A stretch of DNA of 64,000 bases from Uloborus plumipes (taxonomy: Eukaryota > Arthropoda > Arachnida > Araneae > Uloboridae), in NCBI GenBank assembly GCA_038373865.1, contig JAXGGA010004479.1, positions 23,941 to 87,940 of the forward strand, read 5' to 3'. This document shows, piece after piece, positions 41,162 to 52,925 of the stretch; the first letter of the stretch is position 1; each line of letters starts with the position of its first letter. The notes below the pieces were generated by a model that was not told the DNA's origin, ran no database searches, and was given only the letters and a program-made list of their open reading frames with translations. The position numbers were made by a program, and so were the translations under genes.

Positions 41162-42479
41162 TAGGGGAGACTGGGTACGGTTGTGACAATTTTCATTTGC
41201 TCCCCCATAGATCCCTTAGCAAAGCCTGTGAGCTGGTTTAAAGTTATTTTTACGTTAAAGTGTTTATTTGCCTGCTTATAAACACTAAAATTTTCTCCCT
41301 AAGTGCAATAGTTAACTCACAGGACCAAATTAAACAAAAAAGGAAAAAATGTCACAACCGACCCCACCCCAGGGGCGGTTGTGACAGTGCTTGGGGTAGG
41401 TTGTGACAAGTTCAAAAATGCAGCAAAACAGTCTAGATCACTTTTAATTTCAAGTAATATTAAACATAATTCAACATAACCTTCATCTGGGAGAGTTTAA
41501 CATTTAACAATGTGTCTCGTTCAGTTGAAGTAGCCTTACACCAAGTCTTACAAAAATATCAGGTTTTTGGAATTTCGTAACGTCTGTTTTGGCAACATTA
41601 TGCACATCCTGTGGGTCATAACCGTGTCTGTTCATAACAATTCTCAAGTATCAAAGAAAGATTCCACATTTATTTGCTTTATTGAAGCTTGTTACTCTTA
41701 AAAGGCTAGTTGCATGAGCTACACGAACAGACGTGAAACATTTCTATTCATAAATGAACGGAACCATTTCTCAGTAGCCATTTTACTCTCATATCTGCTT
41801 TCAGCGTATATGTAAGCTCAAAAGCACTTTGTTATGAGCAATATAACCTATGCACACGTTGTTTTCATTGTGAACGGCTCCATTGCGTTTACGAATGAAT
41901 GTTTCGTAGCAAAGACTTACGATTAACGTTGCATTTCCAAAGCTATCCGAAAGTAAAAAAAGTTTCACTTCTTTATAAGCTTCTTTATATTTCATTAGGC
42001 CACACTGCCCTATTTCTGTCTTCTCCAAGCGTATTATGGGCATCAAATATGATAAAAACATGTTTTACTCGTGTCACAACCGTCCCCACGCAATTTGTCA
42101 CAACCGACCCCAACCCACGACTTTTGAAAACAGCAATCGCCATGTCAATACAAAATAGCCTACATAAAAAGTAATCACTGCTATTTCACTATTTAGGTTC
42201 ACTACTAACGGGGAGAAAACTTTCATTTCTCTATCTGTACCCATTCAACAGGAATTACTAAAATACATCGAACTAAAAAACTTACTTTTGACTGTTAAAA
42301 GTAACCAACCCCTCTGCTAGCTTTAATGTCGCTCGATGGCTACCGCAATGCTTTGACACACATTCAGACAAACATGCTGATACTCTCTCTCTTTGCTTCA
42401 GCCAGGTATTAATTATGGTTTAGCTAATATGACGACTGTCACAACCGCCCCGCGTCACAACCGTCCCCAGTCTCCCCTA
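41162..42479. mobile_element. 1.3 kb DNA element with ends TAGGGGAGACTGGG
   Basis: Inverted ends TAGGGGAGACTGGGTACGGT (left) and TAGGGGAGACTGGGGACGGT (right complement), continuing into TGTGAC. The word GGTTGTGACA / TGTCACAACC occurs at least seven times in the element, clustered near both ends, as subterminal repeats. TA at both borders. The interior is non-coding. Confidence 0.85.
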
Positions 42480-43264
42480 CGGAGTGTGAAAAAGTTAAAG
42501 GAAAGAGAATCGATTCCATAAGCTTCGCATTATTAGCACATCGGTCTTACTAACTGGACAAATTAGTCTAAAGCTCGTGATGTTGTACACTAAAGTAGGG
42601 GAAGACCACTTATATTGGACCACTGCTTAAATTGAACCTCGGACTTGAAATCTAGTACAGAGATCTATGTTACACTTTGACGGCAGATATATACAGTTTA
42701 AGGAATAAAATCAATGTGTATGAAGTTTCATCAGTCTCTGAACTGCGCAGCGTCAGTTACGGCATGAGTTATGTTGAAAACAAGTAAAATGTTATTTCGT
42801 GGACTTGTATCTAGTGAGATAGTACTAAAACTTGTAAACTGAGGTAAATGGTGCAATAACATGATAATCTGTGTTTAATAAGAATTACATCTATGTATTT
42901 ACAAGCGCGATTGCGATAGTTTTTGACAGAGCAATAAACTGAAGAATAAAAACTGGCATGTTTTCCTTTATTGGACTGAAACAATTTTCCTATAATGGAC
43001 CAGCGGTCCAATTGAAGAATATGATTTTAAACAAGACTTCTTATTAATCGTAACGTAAAATAAGTGACTCATCTTATTTAATAGCGTAGTTAAAATTATT
43101 TTAAGCATACTTTAACACCTATTCACGATATTCATTTAAACTTTTCTATCGAGCCCATTTTCTAGAAGCTGCAACTACTTAAAATGTATGCTTTTTTTTT
43201 CCTCTTCATCCATTTAGCTGCAGTTTCAAGTTGTTAAACATAGTTATTAACTTAAATAAAAATT

Positions 43265-44155
43265 GTGCTGGCTTATCGAGAGAAAAATATGAAATTCTTC
43301 GATATGTTCGAAAAGATTTATAAAAGAAACAATTTATATGCTACTAAAATGTTCGATGTAGATGAAGCCGGTCCTTTCACTGTTCAAAAGCCACAAAATG
43401 TATTGACGCATAAAGGTCAACACCAGGTTGGAGCAGTAATGAGTGGGGAACGTGGTAGAAACACACTATCTATTTGCTGCATGAGTACAAAAAAATTCCT
43501 AGCCCTTCCCCCCTTTCCCATGCCTATTTTCAAAGGATTACGTTCCGTGTGGCTCTACGGTGGCTTTTAGGTAGAGTATTCTCCTCGTAAGCAAGTGGTC
43601 GTGGGTACGAGTCCCTCCCTAGGTTGCTATTTCAACCTATCTGTGCCGTAAATCTGTCCTGTGTTTGTCAGGAGGCAAGGCGCATAGTACGCAGTCCTCA
43701 TGTATGTCAAAGCTCATGGCTTCTGTATTAAAAAAAAATACGTTCCATGTATGAGCTTATCGTAAAAGCATCCCTTGGTGAGCAATATGCTTGTTCAAAA
43801 AAAGGTTGGATCACAAAAGATTATTTACACAAATGATACAACATTTCATCAAAACCGTTAAGCCAAGCAATGTAAAAATAATGTCCTTCTATTAATGGAT
43901 AGTCAAAGCACTTATATAAAGAACATTGATGCAATAAACTTGGCTAACGAGAACGATATAATAATGCTTTCTCTTTAAGCCCACCATGCGCGTAGATGTG
44001 AACTTTATTCAGTCTCTGTCTACATATTTTAATCGTGCATGTGATACATGGATGCGAGAGCATCCAATGAGATCCATTACCCAGTATCGCATAGAAGAAC
44101 TGTTGGTAACTCGTATATGGGCAAACCGCAACCAAGGCACTGGCAAATGATATGA
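43265..44155 (+). pseudogene. pogo/Tigger (CENP-B/Jerky-like) transposase remnant
   Basis: The + strand reads FDVDEAGPFTVQKPQNVL, then QVGAVMSGERGRNT and CCMS: this is the first catalytic block (D-E) of the DDE_1 domain. After an interrupting SINE it resumes with ASLGEQYACSKKGWITKDYL, then in another frame NNVLLLMDSQSTYIKNIDAI and NLANENDIIMLSL. This is the second catalytic D block, whose family form is LLLDNHxSH. Several stops and frameshifts follow. No N-terminal DNA-binding domain was recognised. It is non-functional and belongs to the enclosing element at 42596-45242. Confidence 0.85.
43547..43738 (+). mobile_element. tRNA-derived SINE with target-site duplications
   Basis: 192 bp insertion flanked by TACGTTCC on both sides (43539-43546 and 43739-43746), inside the transposase remnant. 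The head is tRNA-like: GTGGCTTTTAGGTAGAGTA as A box and GTGGGTACGAGTCCCTCC as B box. The body ends in a short A-rich tail (TTCTGTATT then nine A). A classic LINE-mobilised SINE structure. Confidence 0.88.
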
Positions 44156-44382
44156 GTTAATTCCAAAGAACAGGAGTTTCGCTTGTTAGTTGACATGTGT
44201 TTAATGACATTGACTTGGCTGGAGCCAGAGTTAGAGGTAAGTAGTCCAGATAAAACTACTCAAAGTGAACAGGCTACATGCTCGGTGTAAGTTGTACACC
44301 ATGTTCAAGAACTAGTTACGACTTAAATTAGTACCCGTTCTGAAGAATACGCAGATAGTTCTCCTCAAAACATGATTGTCAG

Positions 44383-44624
44383 TTGCAAATTTTTAATCCA
44401 ACGTTTTTTAGCACTAATAAGTAGGGATACTGCAGACACGTGTTTCGGCGTTATAAGGAACGCCTTTTTCAATGCGAAAAATTGGGAGCTTATGGATGCA
44501 AAGACATCAAGCTCCCAATTTTTCGCATTGAATAAGGCTTTCCTTGTAACGCCGAAACATGTGTCTGCACTCTGCAGTATCCCTGCTTATTAGTGCTGAA
44601 AAACGTTGGATTAAAAATTTGCAA
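44383..44624. repeat. 242 bp near-perfect palindrome
   Basis: Arms of about 120 bases: TTGCAAATTTTTAATCCAAC at the left and its exact complement at the right; also GCAGACACGTGTTTCGGCGT versus ACGCCGAAACATGTGTCTGC, and GGGAGCTTATGGATG... around the centre at about 44503. A foldback insertion inside the pogo-type element. Confidence 0.92.
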
Positions 44625-45594
44625 TTTACAATTTGCACTAAGGTAACATTTTCTTCTTGATTCTCAACTCTAACTATGATTTTGTAAAGCCGGCTCACAT
44701 ATCACCTTTGCCTAAAAAATAGAAGGAACAAAAAGGAAGGCTATCTCAGCAATCATTCTAACGCCGTATGAAAGAAGCACAGAGCAGAAAAAGTCACTCA
44801 AGAAGAAGCAAGAAACTGCATAAAACAATTGTTATTGCAATATTTGTCATAGGGATGAAGTGCAAAACATGATTAAGTGCATGAAATGCCGTCGGTGAGT
44901 TTAGCAACACTGCCTAAGTGAGGCCGAAGCAAAAAAAAAAAAAATCTATTGCAAATTCTGGAAAAAAGCTGCATAGCTCAACTAACATTTATTCTATGAT
45001 TTCCTGGTACGTTTCAATTTAGGAAGCGCATGGTTCAATATAGGCGCATACATTCCTAAATTGGACTTTTGCAAATTTTTGTAAGATAATTTTTAAGCAA
45101 ATAATTTCCATATTTTCAGAAAATATAAGCTTCTGATTAAATTTAGCTTACGATGCCCTATTTTGTATTTTTGTTTTGCTTCACATGGAGCGACACGGGC
45201 CTCCTGTTCTTAGGGGGTCCAATATAGGCGGTCTTCCTCCAATGCGTTATAAAGAAACAGCTTACTTTTCATCTAAAGCTGTAAAAAATCTTTAAAATGA
45301 TAACTTCTTCAAATTTTGATAAAGTATTAAACATTTTTTCTCTTAAAAAAAAAGAATGTATGTTTTTTTTTTTTTTTAATAAGACGGATTTTCCTCATCG
45401 GACAAATTGCGTCCGTCGTCGTTTCGAGCAGGTAACTTGGGATAGAGTTGGACAACGTTTTTCAACCTTTTTCCTCTCGCGAACTGGCAAGATCTTTTGG
45501 AAAAAAAAATCTCGGGCCGTTGTTCATTTTTTATTTCTTTCATTTCTTTTCTTTCTTTCTGTATTTTTCTAGTATTTTTTTTCTTCCTCTTTTT

Positions 45595-46010
45595 ACTTCC
45601 TTTTACGTAGTAAAGGAAGTATTGTGATCACGAAAAAAATTTCACTCAGATTTCAGTCTAAATTTTGACTTTGCTCACCCCTGAATGAATGTCGCGTAGT
45701 TTTTTCGACCTGTCAGCACGTGCATATGTACCTAACAACATACAAACAGCCGAAAAATCAATTTCGACCACACCCGAGTAAATTACGACGAGTTTTCTCG
45801 TGACGTCTGTATGTACGTATGTGCGGATGTATGTGCGGGTGTATGTGCGGATGTATGTGCGTATGTGGCTCGCATAACTCAAAAACTATATGCCGTAGAA
45901 ACTTCTAGCTTGGTATGGAGGCTCTGAGGGGAGTCTAGTTGTGCACCTCCCTTTGTGATTGCATTCGAATGTTCCCAAAGGGGTCTTTTACCCCTTTTTT
46001 GGGGTAAATC
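45595..46010. repeat. Dispersed repeat opening with ACTTCCTTTTACGTAG
   Basis: Starts with a palindrome (ACTTCCTTTTACGTAGTAAA then GGAAGT), then TTGCTCACCCCTGAATGAAT, GACGTCTGTATGTACGTATG and GTGCACCTCCCTTTG. Fragments recur at 36130-36240 and, inverted, at 58200-58300. I associate this type with spider genomes (recollection, not a search). Confidence 0.65.
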
Positions 46011-46039
46011 AATGTTAATTTCAATACAGACTCAAGTGA

Positions 46040-46240
46040 TATGAATTGGCGCCACCACTTGGCGACATGTCGCCAAGCCTTTGGTCGCCAAGTGTTTGAC
46101 GCCAACTTGGCGACATATCGCCAAATTGGCGACAAATTTGGCGAAAAAATTATTCTTTGAATTTGGGTTCAACTTGGCGCTATTGGCGATATTTTGCGAA
46201 AAATTTACTGAATGATCTTAAAATCAGCAATATTTAGAAA
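46040..46240. repeat. GGCGA/TCGCC tandem repeats
   Basis: Short imperfect repeats of TTGGCGACATNTCGCCAA, followed by AAATTTGGCGAAAAAAT and CTGAATGATCTTAAAAT, which recur at 62002-62135. Confidence 0.75.
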
Positions 46241-46426
46241 AATAACCATTGTAAAATATTTTTTGCATTGTTTCGTGGTATATTAGGGGAGTAAATATTT
46301 GAATGCTCACCTTGCTCACTCCAAGCACTTTTTTTAACACTTAAGGCAACTACTAAGAAATTTACACGTAAAAGGAAGTAGTGTGGGGTCCATACCAGTT
46401 TTTTGTATTTGTGTTTGCAAAAAAAA

Positions 46427-48717
46427 AAAATAAATAAATAAATAAATAAATTTAAAAGAAAATAGACATTTTGACTCCAGGGCCTGTAACTATTTGAGAA
46501 GATTTTTGCCAACAGCTTAGAGGTTTTTTTTTTTCCTTTTTATGAAATAATAAAAATAATAAATGGGTTAACAAAAACGTAAATAAAACTTTGTTTAGTA
46601 CTAAAGAAGTTAAGAAACTATTTAAAAGTTGAGAATAAAATAAGTAATTATTTCAATAATTATAGATAAGAAATAAATAAAACTGAATTATCATAGAAAA
46701 AATAAAATATTAAATTACAAAATTCATAAAATATTTCGTATACGATATATTATTGTTATAATGTTTTCTTTTGTGGTTTCGTTCTTTTTTGCTCTTTCGT
46801 TTTTCTTTGAGTAAGGAATTTTTCTGAGTTGGCGGTTAAAAATCTTTGAGGAGCCAAATGTTTCTGTTGAGAATGTTTAAAATATGCAACAGGACTAGAG
46901 GTTGAAAATAGCTGATCTAGGAATTTGGTCATTACTACGGATTAGCAGTTATCTGCCGGAATTCTTCCTTTATATCTCAAGAAGTGTTTGAAAGCCTTTT
47001 CACTTACATATCCGCAAAACATTGATGAGTGCTCTCGGGTTTTATGCTCATTGAAATTCCTATCAATTTATTTAAAGGTTTACCGGAATTAAATTTATCA
47101 GTTAATGTATCATCCTACAGTTACCTACTATCACTGAAAAGTTCAATCGCATACGTAACAGTGACACTCGAGAACTAAGTTTATTTTAATCTAGTGATTT
47201 CAGTCATTAAACGCGTTGGATTTGCTAAATTTGGTGTCGCAATTTCAATTACACTAACAAGCTCCGAAGTTAAATTATCTAGTATAGTAATTTCAACTTT
47301 AAGCTGAATTTAATTTTAGAAATTCATAACAATGCTTTGAACAAGGATTTAGTATATGACGGTGAAGTTTCTTCATTAATATATGAAATTATTAAAGAGT
47401 TCTATAAGAACTTGATGGTACTATTTTAAAAAGTAAACAAGAAATTAAATACAGAACTAGACGAGCCTAGTTTCCCACATACTAATATCAACTTTTTAGC
47501 ATCTGATTAACTTTCCTTACATAGCTAAAACGGAAAAATATGTCAATCATACTTTCTGGAATTAAAAGCTGTTTTTCAAAAACGAAATATGCCTCTTTCA
47601 TCTGTTGAAAGATTTACGTACACTTTTTTTTTTCAAATAAATAAAATAGTGGCAATTTTTAAGCAATGAAGCCAATATATTTTTTTCTGAGAAAATGCTA
47701 ACTTCTTTCAAAACAATAGAAATAAATAAATAAATACACGAATAAAAAATATAAAAAAGCATAAAAATAAATACGTTTTTTTCAAATGAAAAAAAAAGCC
47801 TTTGGGTAAAAATAAAGCGCCTCTGATTCTATTTTTTCTCCGATGCCAAAAATTAAAATAAATACATGAATAAATAAATTTTGAAAAATAACTAATTTAT
47901 AATAAGTCTTCTTGAATATTTTTTTTCCCCAAAAACAAAATTTTCTGCGTCGCTATTTATTTTTGATTAAAAAAAAAACAGTAAAGCAATCCGAATTTCC
48001 ATTTGTTTCCCGTTAATGAAAAAAAAAAAAAAAATAAATAAATAAAACTGCAGAAGGAAAAAAAAAATCATCCCAAAAATCATTATTTTACACTAAAAGG
48101 AGTCTGGGTTACAGAGCTGGAGTCGTACTGATTTTAGGGTAAAGGATTCAGTGTCGAGAGTCTATGGTTTTTAATATTCCAAACTTCTGAATTCTCCTCG
48201 TTTTCCTTCCTAACTTGCGTTTCGGCCATGGCTGCAAACAGTCAAAGACTCTAACATTCTAGGAATCTAAAATTGGAAGTAGTTATTTCCACTTACACTC
48301 CGAATATCTCGTAAAAAATTTATTTTCGGAATTCATTTCATTTTGCATCCGTCATATTTATCTCTGACATGCGTGATATTATTTTTCAATTTTTCTTAGT
48401 AACCATTTTCTTATTTCTTGAAACCAAAATATGAGAAGGTGTTCTGAATCTGTACATATACTTTTTATTTTTGGTTCTCTAAAATAACTTTTAGAATTGT
48501 TGGTTCTTAGATGTAACTCTTTGTAAATTGTAGCAGGCATTAATATTCAAAATTGTTGAATCGTTCGAAAGTACAATAAAATACGCAGATAATAATTAAA
48601 AAATGAATATGTTAGAGCTAGTCCTAAATCAAAGTTTTTTGAAGCAAATCTGCCTTCAAATTAGAAAGTTTTCTTTGCTCAAAATTCCTCGTAGGCGTGA
48701 GGTACATTTTTTTTTTT
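46427..48717. other. Intron 5: A/T-rich low complexity
   Basis: (AAAT)n runs at 46427-46455, 47700-47780 and 48017-48050; no exon or bounded element recognised. Confidence 0.55.
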
Positions 48718-49025
48718 AAATCTTCGTTTTGAACTTTTAATTCGAAGCATGTTTTTCGTCAAGAGCTTTTTCGAACAAACTTAACAAATCTGCCTTTTAG
48801 TTCGGAATCTATACTGAACTTTAATTGCTTCGTAATTGGGCTCTAATGTTAAGTTTCTCAAGTTTGAAAATTGGTTCAAGCTTGAAAAACTTAACATTAG
48901 AGCCCAGTTACGAAGCAATTAAAGTTCAGTATAGACCCCGAACTAAAAGGTAGATTTGTTAACTTTGTTGGAAAAAGTTCTTGACGAAAAACATGTTCCG
49001 AATTAAAGGTTCAAAACGAAGATTT
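48718..49025. repeat. 308 bp palindrome
   Basis: AAATCTTCGTTTTGAAC at 48718 pairs with GTTCAAAACGAAGATTT at 49009-49025. The central arms CTTAACATTAGAGCCCA / TGGGCTCTAATGTTAAG and GAAGCAATTAAAGTTCAGTA are near-perfect. Centre about 48871. Confidence 0.9.
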
Positions 49026-50091
49026 CAAAAAAAAAAAAAAAGTTCAAAATTTAACGAAAAATGGTTTAAAACTATAAAATACGGGAATGAGGTGCCCTTG
49101 TCGAGATTTTTCTAACGAAAAACAGTTTGTCCGAGTCGAACTATTCCTTCAAAGTTATTAGGAAGAGCTACAGATCGATAGACCCACATTTCTCCATCCT
49201 TTTCCCTATTTTTTAATTTTTAATTTTTCTATATTTATGTAATTATTTTACTTTTTCTTTTCTCGCTCTTTTCTTGAACTTAGAAATATTTTTCAGATGA
49301 GTTAAGACATTCTTTTTTCTGCATTAATTTTTTTTTTTTTGTTAATTTAACGGGAAATATGCTAATACAAATTATGCAGCGACTCAATTAATGGACATTC
49401 CTAATCAATAAACAAAACCCTTTTCCATCCAATGATCTTGCATGATATTTGTTTTAAACTGTTATTGATCAGTGTTTCTTCAGATTGTCTTACCTTTAAT
49501 TTACTCATATTTTTCCATTTATACTCTCTTCTCTATTTATTACTTCTCTTGTGTTTTCATTGATTTCTGTCTTCTTCTTTTATCTCTTTACTTGTGCAAG
49601 ATTGATTTATTTCATCGATTCTTTTTCTTTCCTTTTCATTTTTAAATTGTATCGAAGGAAGTGGCTGTTGCCAATCTTTCAAACTAAAATTGCGAAATCT
49701 TATTTTTCAAAAAATAATTACGAGCTATTCATTCTCCAGTTGGACAAACTTACGAAGAGCTCTCACGATGATTTCTGATTGTATTTTTTCCTGTGAACCT
49801 CGATAGGAGTAGATAACAAAACATGAGGGAAAAAACGAGGTGAAGCGTTTTAGTTTTTTCTAGCTGAATAGGACACTGACATATTACTGAAAACTTCAGA
49901 GGCAATTAATGTTAAGAAAGATGCTTCTGTTTCTAGTCCTTGCTCAATACATTTGTACACCTGATATAATTTTTTGTTTGTATTTGCACTTTTACGCTGA
50001 ATTTAAACTTCGACGTTTAATTTTCATATTTTTGAGAATAGAATAAATTATTTATCATCAATTTTCTAAATAAACTTTTCCTTTACAGTAA
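49026..50091. other. Intron 5: nothing recognised
   Basis: T-rich intronic sequence, no supported features. Confidence 0.5.
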
Positions 50092-50480
50092 AACCTCTTC
50101 GAGCGGTCATTTCTAAAGCGGCCACCCTTCTTAACGATCGTATTTTTACGTGGCATGGATATTTGCCCCATACATTTTGTTAAAATTCCCTCTAGCAACG
50201 ACCATCCAACCCTTCTAAACGACCATTTTTTCGTGGGATGGATATTTACCCCCTAGATTTTACGTTGAAATTCCCTCCATCAATGATCAACCAGTCCTTC
50301 TAAACGAGTATTTTTTCGTGGTACGGAAATTTACCCCATAGATTTTATGTTAAAATTCCCTCTAGCAACGACCACCCAAGCCTTCTAAACGACCGAATTT
50401 TCGTGGCACGGATATTTTCCCCGTATATTTTATGTTAAAATTTCCTTTAGCAACGACCATCCAACTATTCTAATCGACCA
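50092..50480. repeat. ~98 bp tandem repeat following a pogo-like terminus
   Basis: Opens with ACAGTAAAACCTCTTCGAGC (pogo/Tigger-like end), then about four units of CCTTCTAAACGACC...TTTTCGTGG...GGATATTT.CCCC...TTAAAATTCCCTCTAGCAACG. The matching right end was not found. Confidence 0.7.
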
Positions 50481-50726
50481 TCATATGGGTTCATCAATTG
50501 AATTTCTTAGAAAAACTCGGTTGTTTCCTGTTTCTATTCTTCAGCACTTTGACTGGTAATCAGCTTGGAAGGGGTCTCATCGGTTGCTAAAGGATTGCGA
50601 TAATTTAGGAGTAAAACTTTTCATATGCGCTTGTTCATTTGTTGGTCTGTGATCTAAATTGCAACAATGCCGAAGAATGCTTTTATAAATCTCGCGCAGT
50701 TTTTTTTCGAAGGAAGAAAAATTATG

Positions 50727-51473
50727 CTTCTTAGTAGGGATGCACCGATAAGCAAATTGGCCGATTACCGATTACCAATTACCGATTAATCGGCTAAGCC
50801 AATTAATGATAAAGATGATTGTTTTTAATACTACCAATTTCACCATCACTTTTTTTTTCTTTCTTTTTCAATTTCGATTTTAGAAATAGTAACTCATTTC
50901 TGAGAAAAGATTTTTTTTCCAGTTTTAACAAAATAATTTCAAAACTTTATCCAATTTTTTAGAACCAGTTTTCATATTATTTTCAATAATATTACATTTA
51001 CACATTGTTAATTACGTTAACTAGACATAAAAATTCAAAACAAGAAATTAGGCGGAGTCTGTGGTGAGCACTCTAATTTAGGAGTGCTTTCAATTTGATT
51101 TTTTCAATTATTAGTAGCAATTTAATTCAAGACTTTTCTTCTTTGTAAAAATTAGGGGTATCTAAAAGCACTATACAAAGGAGAAAAATATCGACACGGG
51201 AAAAATATTGCAACATTGTCTATGTATATTTATTCAGAATGGGAAAATTAGTTCATTAAAAACTTTATATCAACTGTGAGGATTATTATTACTGTTAATC
51301 AAATTGTTCATCATAGTTTCTTAGTGAATGAATATCTTAAAAAATTATATATAAATTATATATTAAAATATTTTTTCGCCGAATTATCGGTACAATTTTG
51401 CCGATTATTAATAATCGGCAAAGTGGCAGATTAATCGGTATTGCCGATCAATTGGTGCATCCCTACTTCTTAG
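50727..51473. mobile_element. hAT MITE with 8 bp target duplication
   Basis: Element 50735-51465 (731 bp). Ends TAGGGATGCACCGAT and ATTGGTGCATCCCTA, flanked by identical CTTCTTAG (50727-50734 and 51466-51473). An 8 bp duplication and TAGGG ends fit hAT. Subterminal TAATCGGNNATTACCGATT words repeat at both ends. Non-coding. Confidence 0.92.
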
Positions 51474-51526
51474 GCTAAGTTCTCTGACGAGGAATTTTCT
51501 GACACTTTTTGTAATCGCCAGTAAGT

Positions 51527-51829
51527 GTAACCCTTTATGCCCCGACAGGATAGAAGTCCGGCTTATATCATTTAAGTATTATGAATCCTAAATGGCTGGA
51601 TTCATGCTGAAGCTTTTAAGTACCACTCCTTGTACTTTGCCGAGAGGCCTGCAGATGGTACGTGCGATCGGAAACAGCTTTCTTAGGGACCCTAAGGCAT
51701 GGGGGCTTAGATCTCCGAGATTTTCAAAATATTTATACTCGGTATATATGATGTTTAATGTTTTTTCAACTCAAAAAAAAATATATAGAAAAAATCATTG
51801 TTGAATTAACTTGGGAAATAAAGAGTTAA
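51527..51829. mobile_element. Small TTAA-type MITE, family 3
   Basis: GTAACCCTTTATGCCCCG at the left; inverted GGGAAATAAAGAGTTAA at the right. Resembles the piggyBac-like ends of families 1 and 2 but with a different interior. Left border mutated (GTAA instead of TTAA). Confidence 0.55.
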
Positions 51830-52777
51830 GATTCAACGCAAGTGACTTCGGGGAAAAAAAACTTTATTTGAAATTTCGACGCAATGACAAATAAATTGGT
51901 TAGACATTTACATTTTGAACCGAAACAGTTGTTGAAAATTGTTTCCGAAGAGAGTAAAAACTAGCAAATTGTGCTCGTATAATTTGCTCACAAACTGTAA
52001 TAAAACATGTTAAAAATACCATTTTTCCTTGAGAAAATATTAACTTTCAGTTTAAATAAAAACATGTTTTAGACTTGCTTGTATTAGCTATTATAAAAAT
52101 TATCTTGTAATTATAACGAAAAAACTCTTAGCCGCCACAGCCTCTGAGCGGCTAAAATGTATCATACCCAAAATGTGCTTCAAATTTTTATTATTATTTT
52201 TAACCCTTTTGAGATGTTATCGGCATAAAACTTGTTGAGTATGTTTTTATTATTTTGCTTATCAAGAGTATGATATCGTTTGATATTGAAGTACCCACGA
52301 GGTATTCAAACAGGCGTTTTTAAAAATATCACTATAAATATTCTATATCAGAAACAGTATATTTCATTCAATGCTCTATTTTTACGTTCCCTGTAGTTTA
52401 CGCTATCCATTTCTCTTTTCATGTCTCTTGTAAAGTGTTTCTTCAAAATAGCCTTAAGCCAAGAGATAAAGTTTATTGCTTTGTAAACATCCTAAATGGA
52501 TTTCTCGGAAAGGTCATTCATGGACCTGTTACTCCTTTTGAAATGTACACGATCTCTTTCATAAATAGTAAAACTCCCTTTTTATATCTTTTAATGAAGT
52601 AGTAAACTTTGGCCAGTGCATTTTCTTAACAGACGTATTTTTGAAACTTCGTTTGGAAACTTCTTTTTGTTTGAGTACACTCGCGGGTGCTTTTAATTTT
52701 TAAACCCTGTATTGTTTTTCAGTTTTAGAACTTTTCCTCGAATCGATAGTTTTCAACATGCAAACTAAAACAGTAAA
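51830..52777. other. Intron 5: nothing recognised
   Basis: No supported features. Confidence 0.5.
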
Positions 52778-52925
52778 TTACGCCCCTTGCGGCCTCTTGC
52801 TGGTGTTCTAATTTTACATTAGCAACCAGTTTTTCGAAGCCCTCTGCTTCTAATAAAGGGTTTTTGCCTCCAGCTTGGTTACTTCCTACTCCAGGATGGT
52901 GAGTGCCAACAAGCAAACAATTGCA
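52778..52925. repeat. Copy of the dispersed repeat at 11893-12122
   Basis: GGTGTTCTAATTTTACATTA, GCAACCAGTTTTTCG, TCTAATAAAGGGTTTTTGCC and CTACTCCAGGATGGTGAGTG align with the loop and right arm of 11893-12122; the left inverted arm is absent. Confidence 0.75.

Larger units (their letters stand above)
42596..45242. mobile_element. 2.6 kb pogo/Tigger-type DNA transposon, decayed
   Basis: Ends TAGGGGAAGACCACTTATAT-TGGACC and, inverted, GGAGGAAGACCGCCTATATTGGACC (given in parts). Subterminal copies of the TGGACC/GGTCCAAT word occur inside (about 42995-43010, 45050). It encloses a pogo/Tigger-type transposase pseudogene in + orientation, a SINE and a foldback element. Terminal words resemble the element at 41162 in design (TAGGGGA-GAC). 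Confidence 0.8.
45450..46920. mobile_element. Probable hAT-like element carrying a nested repeat
   Basis: Left GTTTTTCAACCTTTTTCCTC and right GAGGTTGAAAATAGCTG resemble opposite ends of hAT non-autonomous elements (family ends of the type CAGNGGTTNTCAACC). Exact borders and duplication were not established. The interior holds the repeat at 45595. Confidence 0.45.

Noticed and set aside
45658..45882. Thr/Tyr/Arg repeat frame on the - strand
   Set aside because: Translation of the GTATGTGCG minisatellite within a dispersed repeat.
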